From SFWF01 sp045638145 (GTDB taxonomy: Bacteria; Bacillota; Clostridia; Oscillospirales; Acutalibacteraceae), in contig JAZUAU010000015.1 in the NCBI GenBank assembly GCA_045638145.1, forward strand, positions 62,001 to 126,000: a stretch of DNA of 64,000 bases, in the 5' to 3' direction. The stretch's first letter is position 1. The number at the start of each line of letters is the position of its first letter. Below, in pieces: positions 9,137 to 19,098 of the stretch. A program made the translations under genes and the position numbers. Under the pieces are notes generated by a model. The model did not search any database, was not told the DNA's origin, and was given only the letters and a program-made list of their open reading frames with translations.

Positions 9137-9171
9137 ATAAAAAAGAGGAGAATGTTGACATTCTCCCCTTA
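9137..9171 (-). terminator. Terminator of the transporter/DUF5696 operon
   Basis: Minus strand: AGGGGAGAATG, loop TCAA, CATTCTCCTCT, then TTTTTT, directly after the stop codon of the DUF5696 gene. Confidence 0.9.
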
Positions 9172-9176
9172 TTTCT

Positions 9177-12100
9177 TTAGATTCTCTTAAGAGTTCCAGC
9201 AGGAATAACAATTTCTGTTCCGGGAACGGTAAGTTCCTCATCGCCTGCGTTATATACAAGCTTCACACCGTTTTCATACTCGGTTATGCTAAGGTCTCCA
9301 ACATATTCGTGTGAAACGATAACCTTATCGGTAAGATCGGTGGAGAATTCCATCATAAACGCATAGTCGTTTGCAATGTCATCCTTCCAGAAATCAAAAC
9401 AGCTATTATAAAGGAAACCGAGTTCGGAATTCTTAATCTTATTGCTTTGCAATGCGGTAACTCTATAAGTGGGCATAACACCAAACTGTGCACAGTAAGC
9501 AATTGCCTCGTCTCTGTCACCACTACTGTTGATGGGTTTCGAGGAAAGATTTACATATCCGTGAAGAACCATGGAATAAACAGGGACAGACTTAGAAAAG
9601 AGCAAATGATCACTTGATTTCATAGGAATCTCGTTAATCATATCTGCATATTCAGCCATATAGATATTAGCACCGTCTGCGCCAACCTGAATTCCCTTTT
9701 CTGTAGCATATTTGTTAAGCTCATTATAAGAATTGATAAATCCGTCTCGATCGGTAGCATTCTTAACGTCGAAATCATTATAAAGCTCCGAACCCATATT
9801 TTCGAATACAATTCCAAGTCCGAGGTCTGTAGGAGTGGAATCAATAATCTTAGTACCGCTCTTTAAGAGCATAGGATTAGAAATGAGCTTCCAGTTGTGA
9901 TTTCCTTTCCAGTTACCGGTACTTAAAAGAACATTCTTCTTAAGAATAGTTACCTTATTTAAAGAAGCAATATATCTATTGTCTACAAAAAGTCCACCAT
10001 AATCATAGTCGTGAAGAATATCATAACCCATGAATACATTGCCCTTACCAATCTTGGCAACGAGATTCTGCATACCCTTTTTACCGCCAACTTTGCTATC
10101 TACGGCATACTTTTTAACAAACTTATTCTGATATCCACTCTTCTGGAAACCGTAGAGGAAATACTTGGAGTTTTCAACCCCCATTTCCTTGAGGGTGTCA
10201 TACATTCCCTCAACATCAGAAAGAGTTGTAGCGGCAATCGACTTCTCAATTGGAATTCCGAAAAATGTTTCAGAGTTTGTAGTCTTACCAAAAGCCTGAA
10301 TTACGGGAGCAATGTTCTGAGTGGAAAGCTTTTCGAGTGAGAATTCTTCAACAAGATAGTTTCTATAGCATTCAGCCATACCAGAATAATTAGCCTTGTT
10401 ACCCTTTAAGAAATTGAATTCAATAACAGGATTTTCGGAAGCTATATTAGGATCGGTAAGGTTTACGGAACGGCTAAATCCACTGTCAGTCATAAGACCA
10501 ACAGAATCGAGCTCTCTGTAATAAAAAGACGACCATACAGAAGCAAGTCTGTACGCAGAAACTGAGCTTGTAGCCTTTATAGATGCAAGTCCGTCACCCG
10601 AAATAATGTTTGCGAGGTAAGCACTGTCATCGATTTTAGAGCCAAAAATAGGCATTGTAATTCCCTCAGTAGCAGAACGCAGCTTGATACTAAGATTCAT
10701 ACTCGGGTCTGCACCGTAAACAGCTTCTTGATAATCACAGAAATTTTCCGCGTTACTGTGGTAACCGTCAATCATATCACCGTGATATACAATTGCACCG
10801 CTGCCATCAGGAATGAGTAGGTAACCGTCATCCGTTGCTTTTGCAGCACCAAACATAGGGAAAAGATCGATAGAACCAAGCTTTGTAGCTCCGTTTTCCT
10901 TAACCATATCATAAACGATTTCAACTGTAATACCATTGTCAGTAAGAATTACGGCAACAGGAACCTCAATCTGAATGCTTTCATGATCAAAATTGTATGT
11001 AGCTAAGAAACCGCTTACCTTTCCACCGGTAAGACACTGCTGGACGGTCTTTTTACTTTGCTTACCATAGGTAGTTCCCACTATTCTTTCTCCCGAAGGA
11101 TTAAGATATGTTATAATAATCTGAGAGTCAATAACGAGATTGTTTATTCCTATTCTATCCTTGGCTGTAACATGGGGGTTAGATGCCCAAAGCATGCCGG
11201 TAGCCTTATCATAAACACCGAATTCCGAAGAATTAGAATCCACATAAAGAGCAAAGTTTGAGTTTTCAATATACTTAGCATACTTGAAATTAAAACTCTC
11301 AACAGCAACACTCATAATATTGTAGCCAGAATAATCCGCTTTGTCACCGGGCTTGAATTCTTCGCCTGTAAAGATATTCTTGGCAACACCGCTTACTATT
11401 GCCAAAACAGGCTCTGTTCCTTTAACAAACTTATCAGCAAGAATGGGTGCAGAAATTTTAACTGCCTTGTCTGCCGTGAGGTTTGTGAAAGAAAGAGTTG
11501 TTTTTTGAATGTCAGATTTAATCTCACACAAATGGCTATCAACAGGCTTAGAGTTATCTCCACTTGTACAGAATGAAACGTCACAAGTGTGTGCGAGTTT
11601 GGGGAAATCTGTATTGTCATAAGAAAATTCGTTATAATCGTATCTAACATAGCCCTTGAAGCCTGCTGGAAGTTTTAATGCTCCATCAGAAACCTTAACA
11701 GCAGTCCATTTTGAAGTGCCCTCTGCTATGATATAAGCTGTTCCCCTGAACTGTGCATCAATAATAGCCTCTTTTTGATCATCCTCGGTTGCGATGTTAT
11801 AATATGGCTCTTTTTCCTCCTCAGCCTTTTCCTCGGCTGCAACCTCGCCTTCGGCAGGCTTGTTAGGATCAACATATTCGCAAGAAGTTATATTTCTGTA
11901 GGAAAGTTCGGTCAAGAATACAACATTAAGAGTAATTGCAGTTTCAACATCTACCGGAAGCTCAACAAAATACATCATAGAAGAGTATTTATTGTTTGAA
12001 GCAGAATCGTGACGGAAAGTAACTACTCCGTTAACAGAGCTGTCGAGTTTAAGCTCAACAGACTGATATTTTGACAATGGAGTTAAACTGTCGATAGCAA

Positions 12101-12314
12101 CAGCTGTTCCTCCGGCTTTGCCGTTTCCGTCAGTACCGATAACAGCAGCGCCTGCACCTACAAGATTTTCGCCTGTATCAAGCTTATTGGAAGTTTTAAC
12201 GGCAGCACCAATTTCCCATTCTCTGTCACTTGATTCAGGAGACTTCTCGGCAGCTACGCCTATAGTGAGTAACAGCATGAAAGCTGCAATTATTATACAT
12301 AATACTTTTTTCAT
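9177..12314 (-). CDS. Secreted DUF5696 domain protein, putative glycan-active enzyme
   Basis: 1045 residues with an N-terminal signal peptide (MKKVLCIIIAAFMLLLTIGV, cleavage near AAEKS) and no lipobox. Residues about 50-330 look like beta-sandwich domains interrupted by an acidic linker near residue 155 (EEKAEEEKE). From about 345 the sequence matches my memory of DUF5696 (FALYVDSNSSEFGVYDKATG, then LLIPDGSGAIVYHGD and a C-terminal barrel-like half with GYQKSGYQNKF and QVGADGANIYMAEYADM). DUF5696 proteins are found beside CUT1 sugar transporters and YIP1/NHL-type genes in Clostridia and Paenibacillaceae. This is the last gene of the operon starting at 20982. A role in cutting or presenting the substrate outside the cell is inferred; no catalytic residue can be assigned safely. 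Confidence 0.75.
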   Translation of the reverse strand: MKKVLCIIIAAFMLLLTIGVAAEKSPESSDREWEIGAAVKTSNKLDTGENLVGAGAAVIGTDGNGKAGGTAVAIDSLTPLSKYQSVELKLDSSVNGVVTFRHDSASNNKYSSMMYFVELPVDVETAITLNVVFLTELSYRNITSCEYVDPNKPAEGEVAAEEKAEEEKEPYYNIATEDDQKEAIIDAQFRGTAYIIAEGTSKWTAVKVSDGALKLPAGFKGYVRYDYNEFSYDNTDFPKLAHTCDVSFCTSGDNSKPVDSHLCEIKSDIQKTTLSFTNLTADKAVKISAPILADKFVKGTEPVLAIVSGVAKNIFTGEEFKPGDKADYSGYNIMSVAVESFNFKYAKYIENSNFALYVDSNSSEFGVYDKATGMLWASNPHVTAKDRIGINNLVIDSQIIITYLNPSGERIVGTTYGKQSKKTVQQCLTGGKVSGFLATYNFDHESIQIEVPVAVILTDNGITVEIVYDMVKENGATKLGSIDLFPMFGAAKATDDGYLLIPDGSGAIVYHGDMIDGYHSNAENFCDYQEAVYGADPSMNLSIKLRSATEGITMPIFGSKIDDSAYLANIISGDGLASIKATSSVSAYRLASVWSSFYYRELDSVGLMTDSGFSRSVNLTDPNIASENPVIEFNFLKGNKANYSGMAECYRNYLVEEFSLEKLSTQNIAPVIQAFGKTTNSETFFGIPIEKSIAATTLSDVEGMYDTLKEMGVENSKYFLYGFQKSGYQNKFVKKYAVDSKVGGKKGMQNLVAKIGKGNVFMGYDILHDYDYGGLFVDNRYIASLNKVTILKKNVLLSTGNWKGNHNWKLISNPMLLKSGTKIIDSTPTDLGLGIVFENMGSELYNDFDVKNATDRDGFINSYNELNKYATEKGIQVGADGANIYMAEYADMINEIPMKSSDHLLFSKSVPVYSMVLHGYVNLSSKPINSSGDRDEAIAYCAQFGVMPTYRVTALQSNKIKNSELGFLYNSCFDFWKDDIANDYAFMMEFSTDLTDKVIVSHEYVGDLSITEYENGVKLVYNAGDEELTVPGTEIVIPAGTLKRI

Positions 12315-12326
12315 TCTGCTCTCTCC

Positions 12327-13007
12327 TTACAATATTATTTCTGTCCAAAGGTTGTTGACGAAGTCGATCATCTGCTGAGAAATTGAGAAAAAGATAAGCA
12401 CGATGAACATTACTGCCAATAAACCAAGCAGGGTTACAACTGCGAGAATAATAGTTTTGGAAACGGTGAACTGTTGACAAATAACCATTCCAAGGAACTC
12501 TAAAATAAGAGTCCATGCTACACCGATTGTGCTGATCGCAGTCACGAGGACTGCTTCATCCGTAGAGGCGATGTTTGAAAAAATGATGGAGAAAGGTTCA
12601 AAAATTAGCATTGGGAGCAAAGCATATGCAGTTGTTACCCAAATTTCCTTGAATTTTCCTTCACCGTCAAACAACGTACATGCAGACCAGTTGCAAATGC
12701 ACCAGAGTAGCAAGAAACCTGCCGAAGTGGCGAGTGCCATTATGGGTGAGCTGGGCGCACCTGCAAAGAGGTACCCGGTCATACCGTTCTTTATAACTGT
12801 TTCAGCAAACCAGATGAAAACAAGAATGTTGGCAAGCTTTACAGAACCTTTACCCTCGTATTTAATATCATCAAAGGTTTCTATGGGGTGTGTAAACAAT
12901 CTGAATAGATAGTACACATATTCCTTTTTTAACTTCTTGCTCGGATCTGTTCCTCTATTCTTAAAGGAAGTAACAAGAGAGCGTCCGAGTTTCTGAAAAC
13001 TATTCAT
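12327..13007 (-). CDS. YIP1 family membrane protein
   Basis: 226 residues with about five hydrophobic membrane segments (for example ILVFIWFAETVI, SAGFLLLWCICNW, TIILAVVTLLGLLAVMFIVL) after a cytosolic N-terminus containing HPIETFDDIKYEGKGS, the usual entry to YIP1 domains in bacteria. It begins 12 bases after the beta-propeller gene and ends 12 bases before the DUF5696 gene, so it is part of the same message. YIP1 proteins have no known catalytic role in bacteria; membrane organisation of the neighbouring transporter or secreted proteins is a guess from context. Confidence 0.75.
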   Translation of the reverse strand: MNSFQKLGRSLVTSFKNRGTDPSKKLKKEYVYYLFRLFTHPIETFDDIKYEGKGSVKLANILVFIWFAETVIKNGMTGYLFAGAPSSPIMALATSAGFLLLWCICNWSACTLFDGEGKFKEIWVTTAYALLPMLIFEPFSIIFSNIASTDEAVLVTAISTIGVAWTLILEFLGMVICQQFTVSKTIILAVVTLLGLLAVMFIVLIFFSISQQMIDFVNNLWTEIIL

Positions 13008-13019
13008 ACTATCACCTCA

Positions 13020-14555
13020 TCAGCCTTTCTTACTTTTCTTAGGATAGGGTCTTGATTGGAGCCAGAATCTTAATCTCTTAACGCCAATAACTACGCCTAC
13101 TAAAACAGCAACCGCTACAATTACCATCCACCATAGATTATTTCTTGTATATTCTTTTCTGTACTCTTTAAGAGCTAACGAATAGAAATACTTATCATTA
13201 CCCTCTTTAAGCATTTCCATGGCTTCAGTGTAACGGCCCTGCTGAAGATAAGCGCGACCGATACTTCTGTAAGCTGTGGTGTAGTTGTTGTTGAGCTTAA
13301 GAACGTTTTCCCAAAGCTCAACCGATTCATTATATCTACCGTTGTTATAATACTCAAGAGCTTCATAAACGCGATGTATATACTCTGAGGCCGCGAAAGT
13401 GGTAATGGTATTGTTGGCGGAGTCTAGAACAATATACTTGTCGCCAACCTTTTCAATAGCAACAGGTCTAGAAAACTGTCCCTTATAGCTACCGAATCCA
13501 CCGAAAATGCAAATAAGATTACAATCTCTATCATACTGGAAAATACGGTTTTTATACTGATCGAGAGCAGTCATTATTCCTTTTTCATCGCAGTGAATGT
13601 CAACAAATTGGTTGCTGACGGTTGTCGTACCCTCGACAATAAACTCACGGTCGCCGTAGGCTACCTGACCTGCAAGAGATTCGGGTGTAACGAGAATATT
13701 TTTTCCAATCGCATTTAGACATTTAAGCTCATCACCAATCGGAACAGCAGCAGCAGTAGTATATATAAGGTTGTCGCTTGTCATGTAAAGATTATTATAT
13801 GGCTGTGGAAGGACCTGCTGCATATAATTACCCTGCTCATCGCTGAACCATTCTTTCCACATAGTCTGAAGCTTAACAGCAGCCGTGACTTCAACGTCAT
13901 TCGGCGCGAAGAAAGATTCAAACTTCATATCCTTATCGTACTGAACGATACCCTGATATATATTAGAAGAAACTACATATATAGTTAGCTCTTTATCAAC
14001 AGCGACCTTTTGAGGTTTAAACTGGATATTCTCGTTTACCGCAACAATTTCACTGCCGGTATCTTTCTTTACTACAACAGCTCTTTCCTCGCTGATGTCA
14101 AGTGCAACTACCTGCATATTTTGGGTGTCGCAAACGTAAAGGAGCTTATCAGGTCCAAAAAATACACCTTCGGGTTTGTTAAACGGTGTAACAATCTCTT
14201 CCGTTTTCTCCTCGCCTGTTTCCTCGTCAACAACAGTTACTGTTTCGACATATTCAAGAATTTCGCGCTGAAACTTAAGGTCGCTATTAACAATAATAAT
14301 TCTGTTATTATTAGTGTCAGCGATATAAACGAGCCCGTCAGCATCAACATACAGATCCTGGGGATTATTAAGTGTTGTTGTACCCATGTCTGAACCACTG
14401 TATATACCATCGACCACAAACGACACAGGAGCAGAATATGATTGACCTTTTCCGTCATACATATAATCATTGCCTTTTGAAATTGCGCTACATGGCGCTG
14501 AAAGCATAACCATTATCAAAAGAACAAGTATTACGGATCTTACTATTTTTTTCAC
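13020..14555 (-). CDS. Membrane-anchored NHL-type beta-propeller protein with TPR repeats
   Basis: 511 residues from a GTG behind AAAGGAG. A signal peptide (cleavage near CSA-ISKG) leads into NHL/SMP-30-like propeller blades over about residues 55-390 (DADGLVYIADTNNNRIIIV, GPDKLLYVCDTQNMQVVALD, GSYKGQFSRPVAIEKVGDKY). Two tetratricopeptide repeats follow at about 395-460 (YYNNGRYNESVELWENVLKL, GRAYLQQGRYTEAMEMLKEG), then a single membrane helix near 478-498 and a short basic tail inside. The propeller therefore faces outside. Its place between transporter genes and the YIP1 gene suggests a scaffold or glycan-binding partner; enzymatic lactonase activity is possible but no metal ligands could be assigned. 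Confidence 0.75.
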   Translation of the reverse strand: MKKIVRSVILVLLIMVMLSAPCSAISKGNDYMYDGKGQSYSAPVSFVVDGIYSGSDMGTTTLNNPQDLYVDADGLVYIADTNNNRIIIVNSDLKFQREILEYVETVTVVDEETGEEKTEEIVTPFNKPEGVFFGPDKLLYVCDTQNMQVVALDISEERAVVVKKDTGSEIVAVNENIQFKPQKVAVDKELTIYVVSSNIYQGIVQYDKDMKFESFFAPNDVEVTAAVKLQTMWKEWFSDEQGNYMQQVLPQPYNNLYMTSDNLIYTTAAAVPIGDELKCLNAIGKNILVTPESLAGQVAYGDREFIVEGTTTVSNQFVDIHCDEKGIMTALDQYKNRIFQYDRDCNLICIFGGFGSYKGQFSRPVAIEKVGDKYIVLDSANNTITTFAASEYIHRVYEALEYYNNGRYNESVELWENVLKLNNNYTTAYRSIGRAYLQQGRYTEAMEMLKEGNDKYFYSLALKEYRKEYTRNNLWWMVIVAVAVLVGVVIGVKRLRFWLQSRPYPKKSKKG

Positions 14556-14575
14556 AATGCTTCTCCTTTCGTCGT

Positions 14576-15427
14576 TTAGTCTTTAATTCCAGAGTGAGCC
14601 ATTGTTTCCATAACGGAGCTCTGGCTTACGAGGAATGAAATAATTGGGGGTATCATCATAATGACCGATGCAGCAGCAGAGATACCCGCTCTCATAATAC
14701 CTCCGGCATTAATTTGAGAAATAGCAGTCGGCAACATTTTAAGCTCTTCGCTGTAAATAAGGTTGCCCGCTGTTGTATTCCATGCAGCAACAAAGGTAAG
14801 AATGAAGAGGGTCATAACCGCAGGCTTAACCGCAGGAAGGACGATTTTGAAGAATATATACTTCTCACCTGCTCCGTCAATACGGGCTGCTTCAAGGATA
14901 GTATCGGGAATCGTGGACATAAACTGCATCATAAGAAACACGCCGAATGTGCCGCCGATACCAGGAAGGATGAGTGCCCAATAGGTGTCAAGAAGACCCA
15001 TCTTGGCAAGCATAATATATCTTGGAAGAGCAGTAACGTCGCCGTTAAACATAATTGCAAATACTATTCCAAGATAAATAATTTTCTTTGCAGGAAATTG
15101 CTTCTTTGCAAGGGGATACGCAGCCATCGATGCCAAGAGCATATAAAGAAGGGTTTGAGTTATCGACATAAACACAGTATTAAAAATGTATCTTTCGATA
15201 GGCACGAGAGAGTTTGAATATACTCTAACAATACCTGCAAAGTTATCAAGTGTAGGGTGATACACTACAAATCGCGGGGGGAATAAGAACAATTCACTAA
15301 CAGGTTTAAATGCATTAATGATATTGTAATATGTGGGAAACGCAATGAACAAGCCCATTGCAATCAGGAAAAATCCCGAAATTAAATTACCCCAAATTGA
15401 ACGAGTGAGTCCGGCTCTAGCTTTCAT
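14576..15427 (-). CDS. Carbohydrate ABC transporter permease, MalG type (pair 2)
   Basis: 283 residues, six membrane helices. The cytoplasmic EAA loop that contacts the ATPase reads EAARIDGAGEKYIFFKIVLP. The N-terminus fits the MalG/UgpE class of CUT1 importers. The gene pairs with the MalF-type gene immediately upstream (25-base gap). The final short hydrophilic tail (METMAHSGIKD) is typical. Confidence 0.92.
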   Translation of the reverse strand: MKARAGLTRSIWGNLISGFFLIAMGLFIAFPTYYNIINAFKPVSELFLFPPRFVVYHPTLDNFAGIVRVYSNSLVPIERYIFNTVFMSITQTLLYMLLASMAAYPLAKKQFPAKKIIYLGIVFAIMFNGDVTALPRYIMLAKMGLLDTYWALILPGIGGTFGVFLMMQFMSTIPDTILEAARIDGAGEKYIFFKIVLPAVKPAVMTLFILTFVAAWNTTAGNLIYSEELKMLPTAISQINAGGIMRAGISAAASVIMMIPPIISFLVSQSSVMETMAHSGIKD

Positions 15428-15452
15428 AATTCAGTTCTCCTTTCTCATCTCA

Positions 15453-16349
15453 TCAATCACCGGATATACCGCTCAGCAGCTTACGAAGTCCAACCCATGC
15501 AATAATCATTATTGCAAAGAGTATTACTGCAACTGCAGATGCATATCCAAGCTCAAGTCTTGCACCCGAATAGTCCTGAATGTGGAGCAATAAGGTGTGT
15601 GTCGAATAGTCAGTACTCGGATTACCGGTAAGAGCCGCAGGTACAGCGCCTACAGAGAATGCACCGGAAATTGAAAGAACTGCACCAATGAGAAGCTGAG
15701 GACCCATCTGAGGAAGGGTGATATACCAAAGCTCCTGCCAACGGTTTCTGATTCCGTCGATAGCGGCGGCTTCAAAGTAAGCCTTGTTAAGTCCCTGGAA
15801 ACCTGCAACGAAGGAAAGGAAGCCGGTACCCATACCTCCCCAAAGCATTACAATTATAACCACAGTAAAGTTATAATCAGGGTCGGTAAGCCACTGGATC
15901 GGAGTATCAATAAATCCATTACTCATAAGGAAACTGTTAAGTATTCCATAAGCGTCGTTACTGAACAGATAGGTCCAAATAAGGTACGAACCACCTACAA
16001 GCGACGGGCTGTAAAATAGGAACGTAAGTATTGTTCTGGCGGTACGACCAAGGTCGTTGATAAGCCAACCGTAAACGAAGCTTAGGATATATCCTACAGG
16101 TCCTGAAACAAGTGCAAATAACAGTGTGTTCATTAATGACTTAATAAAGATATCGTCATTAAGGAAAAGTCTTAAATAGTTGTCGATGCCAACAAACTTA
16201 GGTGTCTGAACCATATCAAAGTTTGTAAAGCTTAAAACAAATGATGCAAAAATCGGGATTACGATAAAGACGAGGAAACTGAGCAACCAAGGTGCTAAGA
16301 AGAAATAGTCGTTACCGTATTTTTCAAAAAACGATTGTTTCTTTTCCAT
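15453..16349 (-). CDS. Sugar ABC transporter permease, MalF type (pair 2)
   Basis: 298 residues from the ATG at 16349, which has GGAGG nine bases upstream; an in-frame TTG at 16373 would overlap the previous gene by 20 bases and lacks a ribosome site. Six membrane helices and an EAA loop, EAAAIDGIRNRWQELWYITL, mark it as the MalF/UgpA partner of a CUT1 importer. It starts four bases after the solute-binding gene stops, implying translational coupling. Confidence 0.92.
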   Translation of the reverse strand: MEKKQSFFEKYGNDYFFLAPWLLSFLVFIVIPIFASFVLSFTNFDMVQTPKFVGIDNYLRLFLNDDIFIKSLMNTLLFALVSGPVGYILSFVYGWLINDLGRTARTILTFLFYSPSLVGGSYLIWTYLFSNDAYGILNSFLMSNGFIDTPIQWLTDPDYNFTVVIIVMLWGGMGTGFLSFVAGFQGLNKAYFEAAAIDGIRNRWQELWYITLPQMGPQLLIGAVLSISGAFSVGAVPAALTGNPSTDYSTHTLLLHIQDYSGARLELGYASAVAVILFAIMIIAWVGLRKLLSGISGD

Positions 16350-16353
16350 TTCC

Positions 16354-19086
16354 TCACTCCTCCAATAATCCAAGTTCTTTAAGCTTTCTGGTAAGCTCGT
16401 CGTTTGTTTCGCGACCGTAACGGTAAATTACGTCACGCGGATTTTCATAATCGTAAACAACCCTTCTGAAAGCGTTGTTGAAGTTACGTGTTACATAGTA
16501 CTCAGCAGGTGAAAGCGGAATACCTGTTACGTGTTCTCTCTGATTAGATAATGCGAGATACTCTTCCCTACCCCAAGGCATAGATTCAAGAACAGCCTTG
16601 TTGGCGGGGAAATATCTTGCAGCAATACCGAATCTAATTTCACACTCATAAGCGAAATTCTTCTGAATTTCATCTCTGGTCCACCATTCAAGGAACTTAA
16701 ATGAGCTTTCCTTGTCATCGGTTGTCGAAAGAATCATAGCGCCACTGACCTTACAGTCCGAATCATAGCGGACAGAGCCGTCAGCCTGAACGGTACCGGG
16801 CAACGGTGCCATAGTCCAAAGGTTAGCAATCTCGATTGCACCAATGGTAAGGTTGTTAAAGAAGGTTACACCCGAAACAAGCATAGGAACCTGACCAGTA
16901 CGGAAACGGTCAAGTGCCGAGAATGAAAGGGGCAGTCCGTGTTTTGTATACATTTCGGTATACTGAGTAAATGCTTTGATAGACTCTTCGGTGGTAAAGT
17001 TTGTAGCCGTTAAATCCTCATTATAAAGAGTGCCACCATTCTGCATCAGCAGGCACTGATAAAATTCCATGCCTGCAATACCGACTTCCATTCCTGCCTT
17101 CTGAAGCTTGAGTGTTACGTCATAAAACTCATCCCATGTCGTCGGAACCGAAAGCCCATTCTTTTCAAAAATGTCTGTACGGTAGAAGAGCATGTTATAA
17201 CTCTGTAGTTCTGGAAGAGCAAACACCTTATCCTTATACGAAAGAGCTACGAAAGCAGAAGGATATGCTCGTTCTTTAACCTCTTCAAAGTTGGGCATTT
17301 CTGCAGCAAGGTCAACTACAGCATTTCTAAAATATAGGTTTGCGAGAACACCTGTAGGAACGAATATTGCTACGTCAGGACCCTTACCAGAAACGAAAGC
17401 CTGAAGAATAGTTCCGGAGTCCATAAGTGCAATATTTGTCATAATACCTGTTTCTTCATAAAAACTGCTGCGTACAAGTTGAGTTACAATCTGTGCTTGA
17501 TCACGTCCGGTAGCAAAACCTGCTACATCTTGACCATTAACAGTTACCCAAATATCAATACTCTTGGTATTCTTATCTGCAGCACCGACTGCACTGTAGT
17601 CACCAACAAAGGAGTTAAGGAAGGATTTGAATCTAAAAACAAATACTTCCCAAAAAGATACCTTTACCGCATCTTTAGGAACATCGGTTGAACGAACAGT
17701 AAGAGAATCAAGCTCAAGGGGCTGAGTGCTCATACTGTTAACAAGACTCGCAAGGGTGTTAATCTGTGCACGAAGGTCGTCCTGCTTAGTAGGAGCTTTT
17801 CTCTCAGATTGAGCAAGCTCGTTAAGAAGATTGATAACCTGCTCAATGCTTGCTGTATTGTTATTACGCTCACCATCAGCTTCTTCGAAGTATGGCATAA
17901 TAGCTTTCAGTTCATCTGCTGCATTTGTAAATATATCTAGAAGTCCAGGGATATGATCTGCGAGGTTATAGTCACGATATGCGTCGGGAGTCTCACCTAC
18001 AATAATAACTATCTGGTTGTAAAGTTCATTAAGTGTTCGGATAACATTCTGAATCTTCTGTAGAGGCTCAGCAACATCGCCGAGGATAACCTTCAATCTA
18101 ATTTCGTGTGTTCCTTTGGTAAGGAAAATGGGAGCTTCTTTACCATCAGTGGTTGAAACAGTCATGACTTCAAAGTCGTTAGCGGATTTGAAGAGAACCT
18201 GTTTTAAATCCTCGAAAAGAATCTCACCGTCTACATACATCTGGCGTCTTACGGTCTGACCCTGAGCAGCGTTTTGTCTATACTTGAAATCAATTGCGTA
18301 ATAGCCATCTTCGGGAACCTCGATCTTCCATTCTAGCCATTGACCCGGATTTGCAAATCCGGTACCGCCAATAACATTATACATTATCTTAACGGGATCG
18401 TTAGGAGTGATCGCGGGAGATGAACGGTCATATGTAACAGAAATTTCTGCATGGGACTTTTTGCTTGCAAGCTCAGCTTCATATGTTTTATGGAAATCAA
18501 TAACTTCTGCAGAAGCCTTGTGTGCTGCTGTGTATTCTTCGTAACTGGGAAGCACTTCAACCAAAACAAGACGAATTTCCTTAACAACGATGCTTTCGCG
18601 AATCATATTAAATCTAATTGCGTGACCACCTGCAGTGAAAAGCAAACCTTTTTCGGTCGAGCCGTTTTCATTGGGAACAAGGAAACGGATGCTCTGTTCT
18701 TCACCTTCAATTGCTTGCTGAGAAGGTATGCGCTCATTACCAAGGTCATCAGTATCAAAACGGCCGTTCTCATTAAGTTCAACCTGCCATGAGTGAGGAG
18801 CATCAAGAACATGCTCTTTTCCACCGTCTATCATTATACCTATCTGAGGAGTAATGGGCTTGTCATAAATAGCAACATAATCCATCTCAAGATAGTATCT
18901 ACCCTCAACCGAAACATTAAAATTATAAGTGTTTAAATCGTCAAGTTTGTAGGTTACTCCATCGCAACGCTCAAGAAGATAAATTGTCTTCTCAGGGGTT
19001 GCTTCAGCCGCACTAACTGATAAAACAGGAAGAAAAACCTGCAATAAAAGGATAGCGGATAAAACAATAGCAAATTTTTTCGACAT
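16354..19086 (-). CDS. Very large extracellular solute-binding protein with N-terminal carbohydrate-binding-like domains
   Basis: 910 residues from an ATG with GAGGTG six bases upstream. A signal peptide (cleavage near SVSA-AEA) has no lipobox cysteine, unusual for a Gram-positive binding protein. Two beta-sandwich regions resembling carbohydrate-binding modules span about residues 35-185 and 215-345 (the second with GQWLEWKIEVPEDGYYAIDF). A helical segment follows at about 350-480. The family 1 solute-binding fold occupies about 505-910: a GPDVAIFV segment, LPELQSYNMLFYRTDIFEKN, VPTTWDEFYDVTLKLQKAG and FKFLEWWTRDEIQ. Ordinary family members are about 430 residues, so roughly half the protein is additional. 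It sits between the two permease pairs and probably delivers an oligosaccharide to one or both. Confidence 0.85.
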   Translation of the reverse strand: MSKKFAIVLSAILLLQVFLPVLSVSAAEATPEKTIYLLERCDGVTYKLDDLNTYNFNVSVEGRYYLEMDYVAIYDKPITPQIGIMIDGGKEHVLDAPHSWQVELNENGRFDTDDLGNERIPSQQAIEGEEQSIRFLVPNENGSTEKGLLFTAGGHAIRFNMIRESIVVKEIRLVLVEVLPSYEEYTAAHKASAEVIDFHKTYEAELASKKSHAEISVTYDRSSPAITPNDPVKIMYNVIGGTGFANPGQWLEWKIEVPEDGYYAIDFKYRQNAAQGQTVRRQMYVDGEILFEDLKQVLFKSANDFEVMTVSTTDGKEAPIFLTKGTHEIRLKVILGDVAEPLQKIQNVIRTLNELYNQIVIIVGETPDAYRDYNLADHIPGLLDIFTNAADELKAIMPYFEEADGERNNNTASIEQVINLLNELAQSERKAPTKQDDLRAQINTLASLVNSMSTQPLELDSLTVRSTDVPKDAVKVSFWEVFVFRFKSFLNSFVGDYSAVGAADKNTKSIDIWVTVNGQDVAGFATGRDQAQIVTQLVRSSFYEETGIMTNIALMDSGTILQAFVSGKGPDVAIFVPTGVLANLYFRNAVVDLAAEMPNFEEVKERAYPSAFVALSYKDKVFALPELQSYNMLFYRTDIFEKNGLSVPTTWDEFYDVTLKLQKAGMEVGIAGMEFYQCLLMQNGGTLYNEDLTATNFTTEESIKAFTQYTEMYTKHGLPLSFSALDRFRTGQVPMLVSGVTFFNNLTIGAIEIANLWTMAPLPGTVQADGSVRYDSDCKVSGAMILSTTDDKESSFKFLEWWTRDEIQKNFAYECEIRFGIAARYFPANKAVLESMPWGREEYLALSNQREHVTGIPLSPAEYYVTRNFNNAFRRVVYDYENPRDVIYRYGRETNDELTRKLKELGLLEE

Positions 19087-19098
19087 TATCTTCACCTC

